Below, in pieces: positions 23,701 to 30,736 of a stretch of DNA of 30,756 nt (positions are counted from its first letter, which is position 1; each line of letters begins with the position of its first letter). A program made the position numbers and the translations under genes. The notes below the pieces were generated by a model. That model was not told the DNA's origin. It did no database searches and worked only from the letters and a program-made list of their open reading frames with translations. The stretch comes from JAZRPG01 sp045649105 (GTDB lineage: Bacteria; Bacillota; Clostridia; Oscillospirales; JAAYXM01), in contig JAZRPG010000038.1 of NCBI GenBank assembly GCA_045649105.1, positions 1-30,756 of the forward strand, written 5' to 3'.

Positions 23701-23790
23701 GTTTTATTCGCGAAAACTGCCGAAGACAATACCACTGCGAAGCGATATCACTTGCAGAGCAAATATCACTCGCCGAAAGGCGAATAAAAC
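23701..23790. repeat. Degenerate array of TATCACT-linked mini-hairpins
   Basis: The octamer ATATCACT recurs at 23745 and 23763, with a variant ATACCACT at 23729. After each comes a different short stem-loop: GC-GAA-GC, TTGC-AGA-GCAA and TCGCC-GAAA-GGCGA (its first T being the octamer's last base). The stems differ in sequence but keep their pairing. The array is enclosed by an inverted pair, GTTTTATTCG (23701-23710) and CGAATAAAAC (23781-23790). Confidence 0.7.
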
Positions 23791-23849
23791 TGCCGAGTGT
23801 CCTTAAGGAACACTCGGCATGTGCCCACTCTGTTTTTTATCAGTAAAAA

Positions 23850-24926
23850 TTATTCGCTTTCAATTCTTTTAAAGAAATCGAGATATCCCCACTCGTAGAA
23901 TTGCTTTATAAGTGCAATCGGAATCGGCATAAACATACCGATTACGCCGAACATACGAAGCCCGACATACATGGAAAGCAGGGTTATAAGAGGGTGAAGG
24001 CCTATTTGCTTGCCGACGATTTTGGGTTCTATCATGTTTCTGACGGTAACGATAACTGCATAGAGAACAATGAGCCCGACGGCAAGCACAATTTTATTGG
24101 TAAAAAGTGAGATGATTGCCCACGGTATAAGTATTCCTCCGGTTCCGAGTATGGGGAGCGCGTCTATGAGGGCGATAATCATTGCAAGCAGGAAAAAGTT
24201 CGGAACACGCAAAACGGCAAGACCTATTGCGAGCTCGACAAACGTGAGGCAGATGAGTATAAGCATCGCGCGAAGATAACTTACGAGCGTGTCTGAAACA
24301 TGCTCACGCGTCTGCTTAAAACGCAGGCGCCATTTCATCGGTGTCACTTTTGCAAGGGACGCTTTTAACTTATAGTAATCGCAGCTTAAAAAATAAGTAG
24401 CGACGAATGCAGCTATTATAAAAATAAGTATTGACGGAACTGATGTCGCAATATTTGTTGCATATGATGCAACGGGACCTACAAGATTTCGGAGAGCGGA
24501 TACTATTTCCGAAAGCCAGGATGTTATATTGCTGTTTATAAAGTCCTGGGCCGCAATCGGCAGATGTGAAATAATGCTGAAAAACATGTCGGTGAGTTGA
24601 TCAACGAGCTGGTTAATATTCAGATTTCTCAGCTTGTCAAATAAGATAATGATCTCTTTTATTATTTTCGAGGAAATGAGATATACTGCACTGCATATAA
24701 TTCCATAGAAAATGAGCGTAAACAGGAGACTTGCAAGCGGGCGCGGAAAACGGAGCCGCTTTTCAAAGAAGCCAACAGGTTTTTCAATCAGCCTTGAAAA
24801 AATAAAGGCAATTATAAACGGTGCAAGCCAACCGAGTGCATATTTAAATATGAGCCAGAACAAAAACAGACCGAGTGCTATATACAGAAGACTCAGAAAG
24901 AAACGCAGATGCTTGTTTTCAGGCAT
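23850..24926 (-). CDS. ytvI: AI-2E family permease, YtvI-like sporulation membrane protein
   Basis: A 358-residue membrane protein with about eight hydrophobic helices in the AI-2E/TqsA layout: a pair at 10-45, a pair at 62-90, a long amphipathic central domain (about 95-155), then further helices to the C-terminus. Motifs 'LGWLAPFIIAFIFSRLIEKP', 'IALIDALPILGTGGILIPW' and 'EPKIVGKQIGLHPLITLLSM' match the sporulation-associated YtvI branch. Its substrate is unknown. It is transcribed toward the MITE-like element. GGAGGTGAAC (AGGAGG-like) precedes the ATG. The family call is firm; the ytvI assignment is by resemblance and the spore-forming background. Confidence 0.82.
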   Translation of the reverse strand: MPENKHLRFFLSLLYIALGLFLFWLIFKYALGWLAPFIIAFIFSRLIEKPVGFFEKRLRFPRPLASLLFTLIFYGIICSAVYLISSKIIKEIIILFDKLRNLNINQLVDQLTDMFFSIISHLPIAAQDFINSNITSWLSEIVSALRNLVGPVASYATNIATSVPSILIFIIAAFVATYFLSCDYYKLKASLAKVTPMKWRLRFKQTREHVSDTLVSYLRAMLILICLTFVELAIGLAVLRVPNFFLLAMIIALIDALPILGTGGILIPWAIISLFTNKIVLAVGLIVLYAVIVTVRNMIEPKIVGKQIGLHPLITLLSMYVGLRMFGVIGMFMPIPIALIKQFYEWGYLDFFKRIESE

Positions 24927-25026
24927 TGAAGTTCACCTCCGAAATATATTATATATCAGAAAAGAAGCAAATAAAAGAGATTTTTTTAATACAGTTAAAT
25001 TTCTTTTGAAAATTTTAAATTTTCTG

Positions 25027-25055
25027 TTGCATCTTTTTTTATAATGTGTTATGAT
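25027..25055 (+). promoter_or_regulatory. Promoter of the ACT-hom-lysC operon
   Basis: TTGCAT (25027-25032) and TATGAT (25050-25055) are 17 bp apart. The predicted start of transcription near 25062 lies downstream of an in-frame ATG at 25051, so that ATG cannot be the start of the ACT-domain gene. This supports the TTG start at 25102. Confidence 0.65.
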
Positions 25056-25101
25056 GATATCCGTGCTGCAAACACAAATGACCCTGGTGGAGGGATATGA
25101 C

Positions 25102-25545
25102 TTGACTGAAAAGCCAAAATATTATATAGTCGAAGATACGGCGCTTCCACGGGTTCTGGTAAATGTTGTAGAGGCAAAGGAGCTTCTCACATCAGGCCGT
25201 GCGAAGACTGTGAACGATGCCGCGGCAAAGGCGGGGATAAGCAGGAGCGCTTTTTATAAGTACAAGGACCTTGTGAAGCCGTTTCACGATATGTCGGTCG
25301 GGAGGATAATAACCTTCAGAATGATTCTTCGTGATGCGCCCGGGGTGCTGTCCGGCGTGCTCGGCCTTTTTGCAAGTTTCGGAGTGAATATTCTTACAAT
25401 ACATCAGACAATACCTGGCGGCGGTCAGGCGCCGGTGACAATATCTGCCGATACAAAAGGTATGAAGACCGGAATAGAGGAATTCATACGGAAGGCTGCG
25501 CTCCTTGACGGAGTTGTAAAATTCGAGCCTCTGGCAGGAGAATAG
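25102..25545 (+). CDS. ACT-domain regulator, PheB/UPF0735 family
   Basis: A 147-residue protein read from the TTG at 25102, with GGTGGAGGG 7-8 nt upstream. The start 'LTEKPKYYIVEDTALPRVLV' then aligns with the family's usual opening. Residues about 30-60 (KTVNDAAAKAGISRSAFYKY) look like a small helix-turn-helix. Residues 70-145 are an ACT domain (ITFRMILRDAPGVLSGVLGL), a fold that binds amino acids. It leads directly into homoserine dehydrogenase (14 nt), so it is likely an amino-acid-sensing partner or regulator of the aspartate pathway. The family's exact role is not settled. Confidence 0.85.
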   Translation: MTEKPKYYIVEDTALPRVLVNVVEAKELLTSGRAKTVNDAAAKAGISRSAFYKYKDLVKPFHDMSVGRIITFRMILRDAPGVLSGVLGLFASFGVNILTIHQTIPGGGQAPVTISADTKGMKTGIEEFIRKAALLDGVVKFEPLAGE

Positions 25546-25559
25546 AAAGGGGAAAAATC

Positions 25560-26777
25560 ATGATAAAGATTGCGATTCTGGGGTATGGAACAGTAGGTTC
25601 CGGCGTCGCAGAGCTTATGGATAAAAATGCAAAGGTTATAGAAAAAAACGCCGGAGTTCCGATAGAGGTTAAATATATCCTTGATATCCGTGACTTCTCA
25701 GGTGACAAATATGCCGACAAATTTGTCAGTGATTTTAAGGTAATTGAGGATGACCCGGAGGTTTCTGTTGTTGTGGAAACAATCGGCGGAACAAAGCCGG
25801 CATATGATTTTACAAAGCGTGCGCTTCTTTCGGGTAAAAATGTCGTAACCTCAAATAAGGAGCTTGTGGCGACACACGGGGCAGAGCTTCTCAAAATAGC
25901 AAAAGAAAAGAACCTGAATTATCTCTTTGAGGCATCTGTAGGCGGCGGTATACCGGTTATTCGTCCCATAAGCCAGTGCCTTGCGGCAAATGAGCTTACC
26001 GAGGTGTGCGGCATACTTAACGGTACGACAAACTATATTCTTACACGCATGATAAAGGGCGGGCTTACTTTTGAAAAGGCTCTTGCAGAGGCACAGGAAA
26101 AGGGCTATGCAGAGCGCGACCCGAGCGCAGATATAGAAGGACACGACGCCTGCAGAAAAATTTGCATTCTGTCCTCGCTCGCATTCGGAAGGCATATATA
26201 CCCGCAGTTTGTTGAGACTGAGGGTATTACGGGCGTAAAGCTTGAGGATGTAAAATTTGCAGATAAAACAGGCAAGCTTATAAAGCTTCTCGGGCGTGCA
26301 AGATTATGTGAGGACGGGCGCGTATATGCGTTTGTAGGACCGCATCTCGTCGATAAGGATTCGCCGCTTGCGTCGGTTGAGGATGTATACAACGGGGTCA
26401 TGGTCAGCGGAAATATGGTCGGAAATGTTATGTTTTACGGCGCGGGCGCGGGCAAGTACCCGACGGCAAGCGCAGTTGCGGCAGATGTGGTTGATGCAGT
26501 AAAGCATCTTGCGGCAAGGAAGTATATCAACTGGGCCGATGCAGGAGCTGAGGCTGTGGCAGATATATCGATGTTTGTGTCAAGGTTTTATGTGCGCATC
26601 TCGGGTGAGAGTGCCAGAAGTGCTGCGACGCAGGCTTTTGGAAATGTTGAGTTCATACCCGGCGATGAGCGTGAGATTGCGTTCCTGACAGATGAGATAA
26701 CGCAGGCAGATTTTTCCGAAGCGCTTGAAAAACTGTCTGAAAAATGTGAAGTATTATCGCGCATGCGCGTATTATAA
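25560..26777 (+). CDS. hom: Homoserine dehydrogenase
   Basis: It reduces aspartate semialdehyde to homoserine, the branch point to threonine and methionine. The 405 residues start with the NAD(P) motif GYGTVGSG (8-15). The catalytic domain has K100 in 'VTSNKELVATHG', 'GGGIPVIRPI', 'GILNGTTNYIL' and 'AERDPSADIEGHDACRKICI', which carries the catalytic acidic and lysine residues. A short ACT-like regulatory tail (about 340-405) follows ('VSRFYVRISGESARSAATQA'). AAAGGGG lies 7 nt before the ATG. It sits between the ACT regulator and aspartokinase; thrB and thrC are not in the window. Confidence 0.95.
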   Translation: MIKIAILGYGTVGSGVAELMDKNAKVIEKNAGVPIEVKYILDIRDFSGDKYADKFVSDFKVIEDDPEVSVVVETIGGTKPAYDFTKRALLSGKNVVTSNKELVATHGAELLKIAKEKNLNYLFEASVGGGIPVIRPISQCLAANELTEVCGILNGTTNYILTRMIKGGLTFEKALAEAQEKGYAERDPSADIEGHDACRKICILSSLAFGRHIYPQFVETEGITGVKLEDVKFADKTGKLIKLLGRARLCEDGRVYAFVGPHLVDKDSPLASVEDVYNGVMVSGNMVGNVMFYGAGAGKYPTASAVAADVVDAVKHLAARKYINWADAGAEAVADISMFVSRFYVRISGESARSAATQAFGNVEFIPGDEREIAFLTDEITQADFSEALEKLSEKCEVLSRMRVL

Positions 26778-26809
26778 AGTGAAAAATATTCCGGGAAGGG
26801 GAAATATAT

Positions 26810-28012
26810 ATGAGTTTAATCGTACAAAAGTTCGGTGGCTCGTCTGTTGCTGATACAGAGCGTATCTTTAATGTAGCTGACATTGTAACGAGCACGTTCA
26901 GCCGCGGAGATGATGTAGTAGTTACACTCTCAGCACAGGGCGACACAACTGACGACCTTATCGCAAAGGCGCAGGAGATAAATCCGAACCCGTCAAAGCG
27001 GGAGATGGATATGCTTCTTGCAAACGGAGAGCAGATATCAATATCACTGCTTGCGATGGCTATTGAAAAGCTTGGATATCCCGTAATTTCGCTTACGGGC
27101 TGGCAGGCGGGAATCCATACCGATATGGGCTATGGCTCGGCAAGAATCCAGAAGGTGACGGCGGAAAGAATTAAGCTTGAGATTTCAAAGCGCAGAATTG
27201 TAATCGTTGCGGGATTCCAGGGTATAAACAAGTTTGAGGATATAACTACCCTTGGACGCGGCGGCTCGGACACAACGGCGGTTTCGCTTGCGGTTGCGCT
27301 GGGCGCGGACCTGTGCCAGATATACACAGATGTTGACGGTGTTTATACGGCTGACCCGAGAGTTGTCAAAACGGCAAGGAAGCTTGAAGAAATTACTTAT
27401 GACGAAATGCTTGAGCTTGCATCGCTCGGCGCGCAGGTTCTTCATAACCGGTCAGTGGAAATGGCAAAGCGTTTTAATGTAAATATGGAGGTAGTATCCA
27501 GCTTCACCCGAAATCCGGGCACAAAAATCAAGGAGGAACACAACATGGAAAAAATGAATGTAAGCGGCGTTGCGCGTGACATGGATGTTGCACAGATATC
27601 ACTTGTAAATTTGGCAGATGTGCCCGGAATGGCATATAAGATATTCTCAACACTTTCACAAAAGGGTGTGAATGTTGATATAATCCTTCAGTCGATAGGC
27701 AGAAACAACACAAAGGACATTACATTTACGGTAGCTCTCTCAAATGTTGAAACTGCAGTAAAAATTCTCACTGAGAATAAAGAAAAAATCGGGTTTGATG
27801 AGATATATGTCAATGAAAAGGTATGCAAGCTGTCAATCGTCGGAGCGGGTATGGTCAATAACCCGGGTGTTGCCGCAATGATGTTTGAGGCGCTTTCTGC
27901 AGCAGGCGTAAATATCAATATGATTTCTACAAGCGAGATAAAGATATCCGTCCTGATTGCTGAGGAGGATTCAGAGCGTGCAATGCGCGCAGTACATGAC
28001 AAGTTTTTTTAA
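26810..28012 (+). CDS. lysC: Aspartokinase with internal beta-subunit start
   Basis: It phosphorylates aspartate, the first step to lysine, threonine, methionine and diaminopimelate. The 400 residues begin with the kinase domain 'VQKFGGSSVAD'. 'TLGRGGSDTTAVSLA' and 'IYTDVDGVYTADPRVV' complete the active site. Two ACT domains follow from about 260 ('LADVPGMAYKIFSTL' and 'VGAGMVNNPGVAAMMFEALS'), where lysine and/or threonine bind. M246 has its own AAGGAGG, so the regulatory part can be made alone as in the alpha2-beta2 enzymes of Bacillus and Corynebacterium. GGAAGGGG precedes the main start, 32 nt after hom. Confidence 0.95.
   Translation: MSLIVQKFGGSSVADTERIFNVADIVTSTFSRGDDVVVTLSAQGDTTDDLIAKAQEINPNPSKREMDMLLANGEQISISLLAMAIEKLGYPVISLTGWQAGIHTDMGYGSARIQKVTAERIKLEISKRRIVIVAGFQGINKFEDITTLGRGGSDTTAVSLAVALGADLCQIYTDVDGVYTADPRVVKTARKLEEITYDEMLELASLGAQVLHNRSVEMAKRFNVNMEVVSSFTRNPGTKIKEEHNMEKMNVSGVARDMDVAQISLVNLADVPGMAYKIFSTLSQKGVNVDIILQSIGRNNTKDITFTVALSNVETAVKILTENKEKIGFDEIYVNEKVCKLSIVGAGMVNNPGVAAMMFEALSAAGVNINMISTSEIKISVLIAEEDSERAMRAVHDKFF
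27530..28012 (+). CDS. Aspartokinase beta subunit (in-frame internal translation product)
   Basis: AAGGAGG (27530-27536) is followed after 8 nt by ATG (27545), codon 246 of lysC. The product would have 155 residues and hold only the two ACT domains (MEKMNVSGVARDMDVAQISL...). The feature starts at the ribosome binding site. Such internal starts are established for several Gram-positive lysC genes; here the evidence is the position and strength of the site. Confidence 0.7.
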   Translation, partial: KEEHNMEKMNVSGVARDMDVAQISLVNLADVPGMAYKIFSTLSQKGVNVDIILQSIGRNNTKDITFTVALSNVETAVKILTENKEKIGFDEIYVNEKVCKLSIVGAGMVNNPGVAAMMFEALSAAGVNINMISTSEIKISVLIAEEDSERAMRAVHDKFF

Positions 28013-28031
28013 ATAACTGAAAAAGAAGGTA

Positions 28032-28067
28032 CCGGTTTTCCGTAATTGGAGAACCGGGCTTTTTTTA
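28032..28067 (+). terminator. Intrinsic terminator after lysC
   Basis: CCGGTTTTCC (28032-28041) pairs with GGAGAACCGG (28048-28057), including one G-U pair, with a 6-nt loop. A T-run of seven to eight bases follows. It lies 19 nt past the lysC stop codon. Confidence 0.88.
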
Positions 28068-28073
28068 TAAAAA

Positions 28074-28103
28074 GTAATATCTGCACCGGCTCACTAATAT
28101 AAT
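28074..28103 (+). promoter_or_regulatory. Possible sigma-E-type promoter of sipL
   Basis: GTAATAT (28074-28080) and TAATATAAT (28095-28103) are spaced roughly like the ATATT and CATACAAT elements used by the mother-cell sigma factor E. The match is loose. It is considered because the downstream gene is a sporulation gene preceded by a terminator. Confidence 0.3.
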
Positions 28104-28138
28104 TAACTGAAAACAGAAATAAAAAGGAGTGAGAGCAG

Positions 28139-29677
28139 ATGGAGCTTGGACTTAAAAAGAATAGCATAGAGCTTTACGGTACGGTGTTTTGCGGCACGGT
28201 TTCACACGAGGAGAATACTGAGATGATAGTGCCGGACTTGAGCCCGGACATAGTGAGGATAATAACCGGAAGCGGGAATGCATTTATAAGGGAGAAGAGT
28301 GCCCGTGACGGAAAAATAGACATAAGCGGGAATATAAAGGGCGCAGTTCTGTACATAGCTGAGGGGGACAGAAAAATTCGCCGTCTTGATATTTCTATGC
28401 CTTTTGCTTATGTGGTAGAGGGGAGCGGCATAACGCCTGATTCAAAAATATGTGCAAATGCAACCCTGCGCTCTGTTGATGTGCGCGAGATAAACCCGCG
28501 CAAGGTGTCCGTCCGCGCAAATGTTGAGCTTTCCGTAGAAGCGTTTGAGCCAAAGGTGATTGAGCTGTGCGCTGAGACTGTTATAGCGGAGGAGCACGGC
28601 GTGCAGCAGCACAGGAGAAATGTTGATGTATATCTCCCTGTGACCATAAAGGACAAGAGTTTTACAATAAGCGACGAATGTGAGCTTCCCTCAGGTGCTG
28701 CAAAGCTTGAGGAGATGCTGACAAGCGATGTTTATCTGTCGCGGACAGATATGAAAATAATCGGCAATAAGGCGATAATGAAAGGCGTTGCAAGCATCAG
28801 ATACATGTATAATCTTGAGGACGGAAGTCCGGCATCGGGAGAGCAGGAGCTTCCGTTTTCACAGATACTCGATGTCGACGGAATGAACGAGGATTATGAC
28901 CTGCGTATTGTGATGTCCGTTCGCGGTGCGGAGCTTGAGCCACAGTACGATGCATCCGGCGAGGCAAGGTATATGACTGTCAATATTTTGTGTGACGCGT
29001 GTGCAATAGCGTATTTACGCGGCAGTATGGATTGTGTGGACGATGTATACAGCACAAAGTGTGAGCTTAATGTCAGCCGCGACTATCAGCCGTGCACAAG
29101 GCTTTGTGAGCGCACAAGCAAGCGCGTTGCAGTTTCGGAGACAATAGAGACAGGAACGGCAGTGAAGCAGGTGCTTGATGTTTCGGTAAATCTTATGCCG
29201 TACACCCGTCATCGTGAGGAGGGAGGAGAGGTCCTTGCAAATGATGCGGCGATATCGGTTGTATATATCGGTGAGGATGACTCTGTATACTGTGCATCGC
29301 GGCGCGCAAGTGTTGTTTGCCCGATGCGGCTTTCGGAGGGCAGCGATTACAGCTGTGAGACTGCGATACAGGGGAAAAGCTTTTCTGTAGGCGCGGGTAA
29401 TGAGATAAATGTACGGTTCTTTACGGATTATGATATAACAGAGACGTCTTCTGAGCGCATTCCGGCAATATCCGCAATCGAGCTTGATGAGAATGCAGAG
29501 CGCGATTTGTCGGCAGTTCCGGGCGTGACGATAAAGCGCCTTGAACATGAAACGGACATGTGGGAGCTTGCAAAGCGATACAGAACAACTGTAGATGAGA
29601 TAGTAATGGCAAACAAGGTGGACCGTGAAGCTCTGCTTGAGGCGGGACGCATGGTATTGATTCCTAAAAAGAGGTAG
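28139..29677 (+). CDS. sipL: SipL-like spore morphogenesis protein (SPOCS/DUF3794 plus LysM)
   Basis: A 512-residue protein without signal peptide or membrane helix. Residues about 1-460 hold repeated beta-rich SPOCS (DUF3794) modules; the strips 'LPVTIKDKSFTISDECELPS' and 'ANVELSVEAFEPKVIEL' are typical. The C-terminal 45 residues are a LysM domain (HETDMWELAKRYRTTVDEIV followed by 'MANKVDREALLEAGRMVLIP'). This order and length match SipL of Clostridioides difficile, which binds SpoIVA through LysM to anchor the spore coat in the mother cell. AAGGAG precedes the ATG by about 11 nt. The downstream transporter gene is very close. Confidence 0.88.
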   Translation: MELGLKKNSIELYGTVFCGTVSHEENTEMIVPDLSPDIVRIITGSGNAFIREKSARDGKIDISGNIKGAVLYIAEGDRKIRRLDISMPFAYVVEGSGITPDSKICANATLRSVDVREINPRKVSVRANVELSVEAFEPKVIELCAETVIAEEHGVQQHRRNVDVYLPVTIKDKSFTISDECELPSGAAKLEEMLTSDVYLSRTDMKIIGNKAIMKGVASIRYMYNLEDGSPASGEQELPFSQILDVDGMNEDYDLRIVMSVRGAELEPQYDASGEARYMTVNILCDACAIAYLRGSMDCVDDVYSTKCELNVSRDYQPCTRLCERTSKRVAVSETIETGTAVKQVLDVSVNLMPYTRHREEGGEVLANDAAISVVYIGEDDSVYCASRRASVVCPMRLSEGSDYSCETAIQGKSFSVGAGNEINVRFFTDYDITETSSERIPAISAIELDENAERDLSAVPGVTIKRLEHETDMWELAKRYRTTVDEIVMANKVDREALLEAGRMVLIPKKR

Positions 29678-29691
29678 GAGGCAGATTAAAA

Positions 29692-30372
29692 TTGCTTCTG
29701 CACGCGATAACAATAGCGGCGACGATATTTATAGCGGAGCTTGGTGACAAGACACAGCTTTTTGTGATGGGACTCGCCTCAAAGGAAAAAGTATCGGATA
29801 TAATAATCGGCGTGACTGCGGCGACGGTGCTTTTAAACCTTATCGGCGTGCACCTCGGCGTTATGCTCTCGGGATTTATGCGTCTTGAGATTATAAATCT
29901 CGCCGCGGGTTTCTGCTTTCTTATCTTTGCATATCTCGCGCTTATGGGTGAAAGCGGGGATGAGAGCGTAAAAAAAACATCCGGCATTGCGGCGCTGAGC
30001 ATCGGAATGATGTTTTTTATGGCGGAGCTTGGTGACAAAACCCAGCTTTCCGCAATAGCGTTTTCCGCACAGAATCCGGAGCTGCGCACCGCAGTTTTTC
30101 TGGGCGTTGTGTCAGGTATGCTGCTTGCTGACGGTGTAGGGCTGCTTATAGGTATGCTTTTGGGGAAAAAGCTGCCGCGGCGCGCGTTCTCGCTCTTTGC
30201 ATTTCTGATATTCTGCGGGTTCGGCTTTGTATCTGTATGGCGCGGAGCTGTTGTGCTTGCGCCGGAGCGTGCGGTGATTGCGATATCCATAACTGCCGCT
30301 GTATATCTTGCGCTTATTGTGTCGGGGATTATGCCGGCACTGCGAAAAAAACGGCAGAAAACCTGTGCATAA
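29692..30372 (+). CDS. TMEM165/GDT1 (UPF0016) family transporter, probable Mn(II)/Ca(II) exporter
   Basis: A 226-residue membrane protein with six hydrophobic helices in two inverted halves. Each half carries the family motif E-L-G-D-K-T-Q (residues 16-22 and 112-118), which binds the cation. Bacterial and plastid relatives move Mn(II) or Ca(II) out of the cytosol. The start is a TTG at 29692, 10 nt after an AGGAGG that overlaps the sipL stop codon; no ATG is available near the first helix. Co-transcription with sipL is likely from the 14-nt gap, though no functional link is obvious. Confidence 0.92.
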   Translation: MLLHAITIAATIFIAELGDKTQLFVMGLASKEKVSDIIIGVTAATVLLNLIGVHLGVMLSGFMRLEIINLAAGFCFLIFAYLALMGESGDESVKKTSGIAALSIGMMFFMAELGDKTQLSAIAFSAQNPELRTAVFLGVVSGMLLADGVGLLIGMLLGKKLPRRAFSLFAFLIFCGFGFVSVWRGAVVLAPERAVIAISITAAVYLALIVSGIMPALRKKRQKTCA

Positions 30373-30373
30373 T

Positions 30374-30406
30374 AAAAATGCGGCATCCGTCGGATGCCGC
30401 ATTTTT
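30374..30406. terminator. Strong terminator after the GDT1-family gene
   Basis: A perfect 15-bp stem (30374-30388 with 30392-30406) with a 3-nt loop has an A-run on one side and a T-run on the other. It begins directly after the stop codon at 30370-30372. Confidence 0.9.
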
Positions 30407-30457
30407 CATTGTCATATCAGGCACCCGAGTCCGCATTTTTCCTCATCGCAAAACCAT

Positions 30458-30485
30458 AAAAACGGCGCACCTGCGCCGTTTTTTC
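30458..30485. terminator. Second terminator-like hairpin
   Basis: AAAAACGGCGCA (30458-30469) pairs with TGCGCCGTTTTT (30472-30483), giving a GC core and a T-run. The 51 nt between this and the previous hairpin (30407-30457) hold no gene that I can see. It may back up the first terminator or serve a transcript from the other direction. Confidence 0.7.
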
Positions 30486-30556
30486 TACATTCATCCTCCC
30501 CTTTTTCACCCTCAAAAAAGTTGGGAAAAAGTTGGGACAACAAAAATTAAAATTTG

Positions 30557-30565
30557 TGGTATTAT
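30557..30565 (+). promoter_or_regulatory. Possible extended -10 promoter at the right edge
   Basis: TGGTATTAT fits TGnTATnAT. A loose ACAACA at 30537-30542, 17 bp upstream, could be the -35 box. Just upstream AGTTGGGAAAA/AGTTGGGACAA is a 10-bp direct repeat (30519 and 30529) that could bind a regulator. Confidence 0.4.
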
Positions 30566-30616
30566 ATATGTCATAAAATCAGTACTGAAAATAAAAAGAA
30601 CAAAGGAGGTGGAAGA

Positions 30617-30676
30617 ATGACAAATATGTGCACATATACGGGAAAAAGAAAATTTGAAACGGGAAGGAACAGATGA
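30617..30676 (+). CDS. Short leader-like ORF, 19 residues
   Basis: ATG at 30617 follows AAAGGAGGTGG (30603-30613), one of the strongest ribosome binding sites in the window. It reads MTNMCTYTGKRKFETGRNR and stops at 30674-30676. I do not recognise the peptide. The strong site, tiny length and a hairpin covering the next ribosome binding site suggest a regulatory leader peptide. It could also be the start of a decayed gene. Confidence 0.45.
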   Translation: MTNMCTYTGKRKFETGRNR

Positions 30677-30704
30677 TATAATTTACATAGGTTAATATAA
30701 ATAT

Positions 30705-30736
30705 CATTCTCCTTCCCCAAAAAAGAAAGGAGAATG
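30705..30736 (+). promoter_or_regulatory. Hairpin masking a ribosome binding site at the window edge
   Basis: CATTCTCCTT (30705-30714) pairs perfectly with AAGGAGAATG (30727-30736). The right arm contains AAAGGAG and an ATG (30734). A gene reading MKKQCIN... from that ATG, or one starting at the GTG at 30745, would be hidden while the hairpin is closed. The gene itself is outside the window. Confidence 0.45.

Larger units (their letters stand above)
23498..23844. mobile_element. MITE-like element with 45-bp terminal inverted repeats
   Basis: The 354-bp gap between pncB and the convergent ytvI-type gene is filled by one symmetric unit. Its left end (23498-23542) and right end (23800-23844) are inverted copies of 45 nt that differ only by two single-base indels. 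Between them lie a 15-bp perfect hairpin, an array of small stem-loops and a 20-nt near-copy of part of the left end. No ORF of useful length is present. Large terminal inverted repeats, short length and an intergenic, gene-free nature are features of miniature inverted-repeat elements. I see no clear target-site duplication, so transposition is inferred, not shown. Confidence 0.7.

Noticed and set aside
23701..23790. CRISPR array
   Set aside because: The repeated linker is only 8 nt, the spacing is 16-20 nt and the intervening sequences are themselves hairpins; no cas genes are present.
25051..25101. ATG start at 25051 adding 17 residues to the ACT-domain protein
   Set aside because: This ATG lies inside the -10 box of a good promoter, and the TTG at 25102 has a strong ribosome binding site and matches the family's usual start.
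26778..26809. Lysine riboswitch before lysC
   Set aside because: The gap between hom and lysC is only 32 nt, far too short, and no T-box or riboswitch is seen upstream of the operon promoter either.
29015..29713. 232-codon minus-strand frame opposite sipL
   Set aside because: Its Cys/Arg/Tyr-rich composition is that of an antisense shadow, and sipL has clear SPOCS and LysM motifs on the plus strand.
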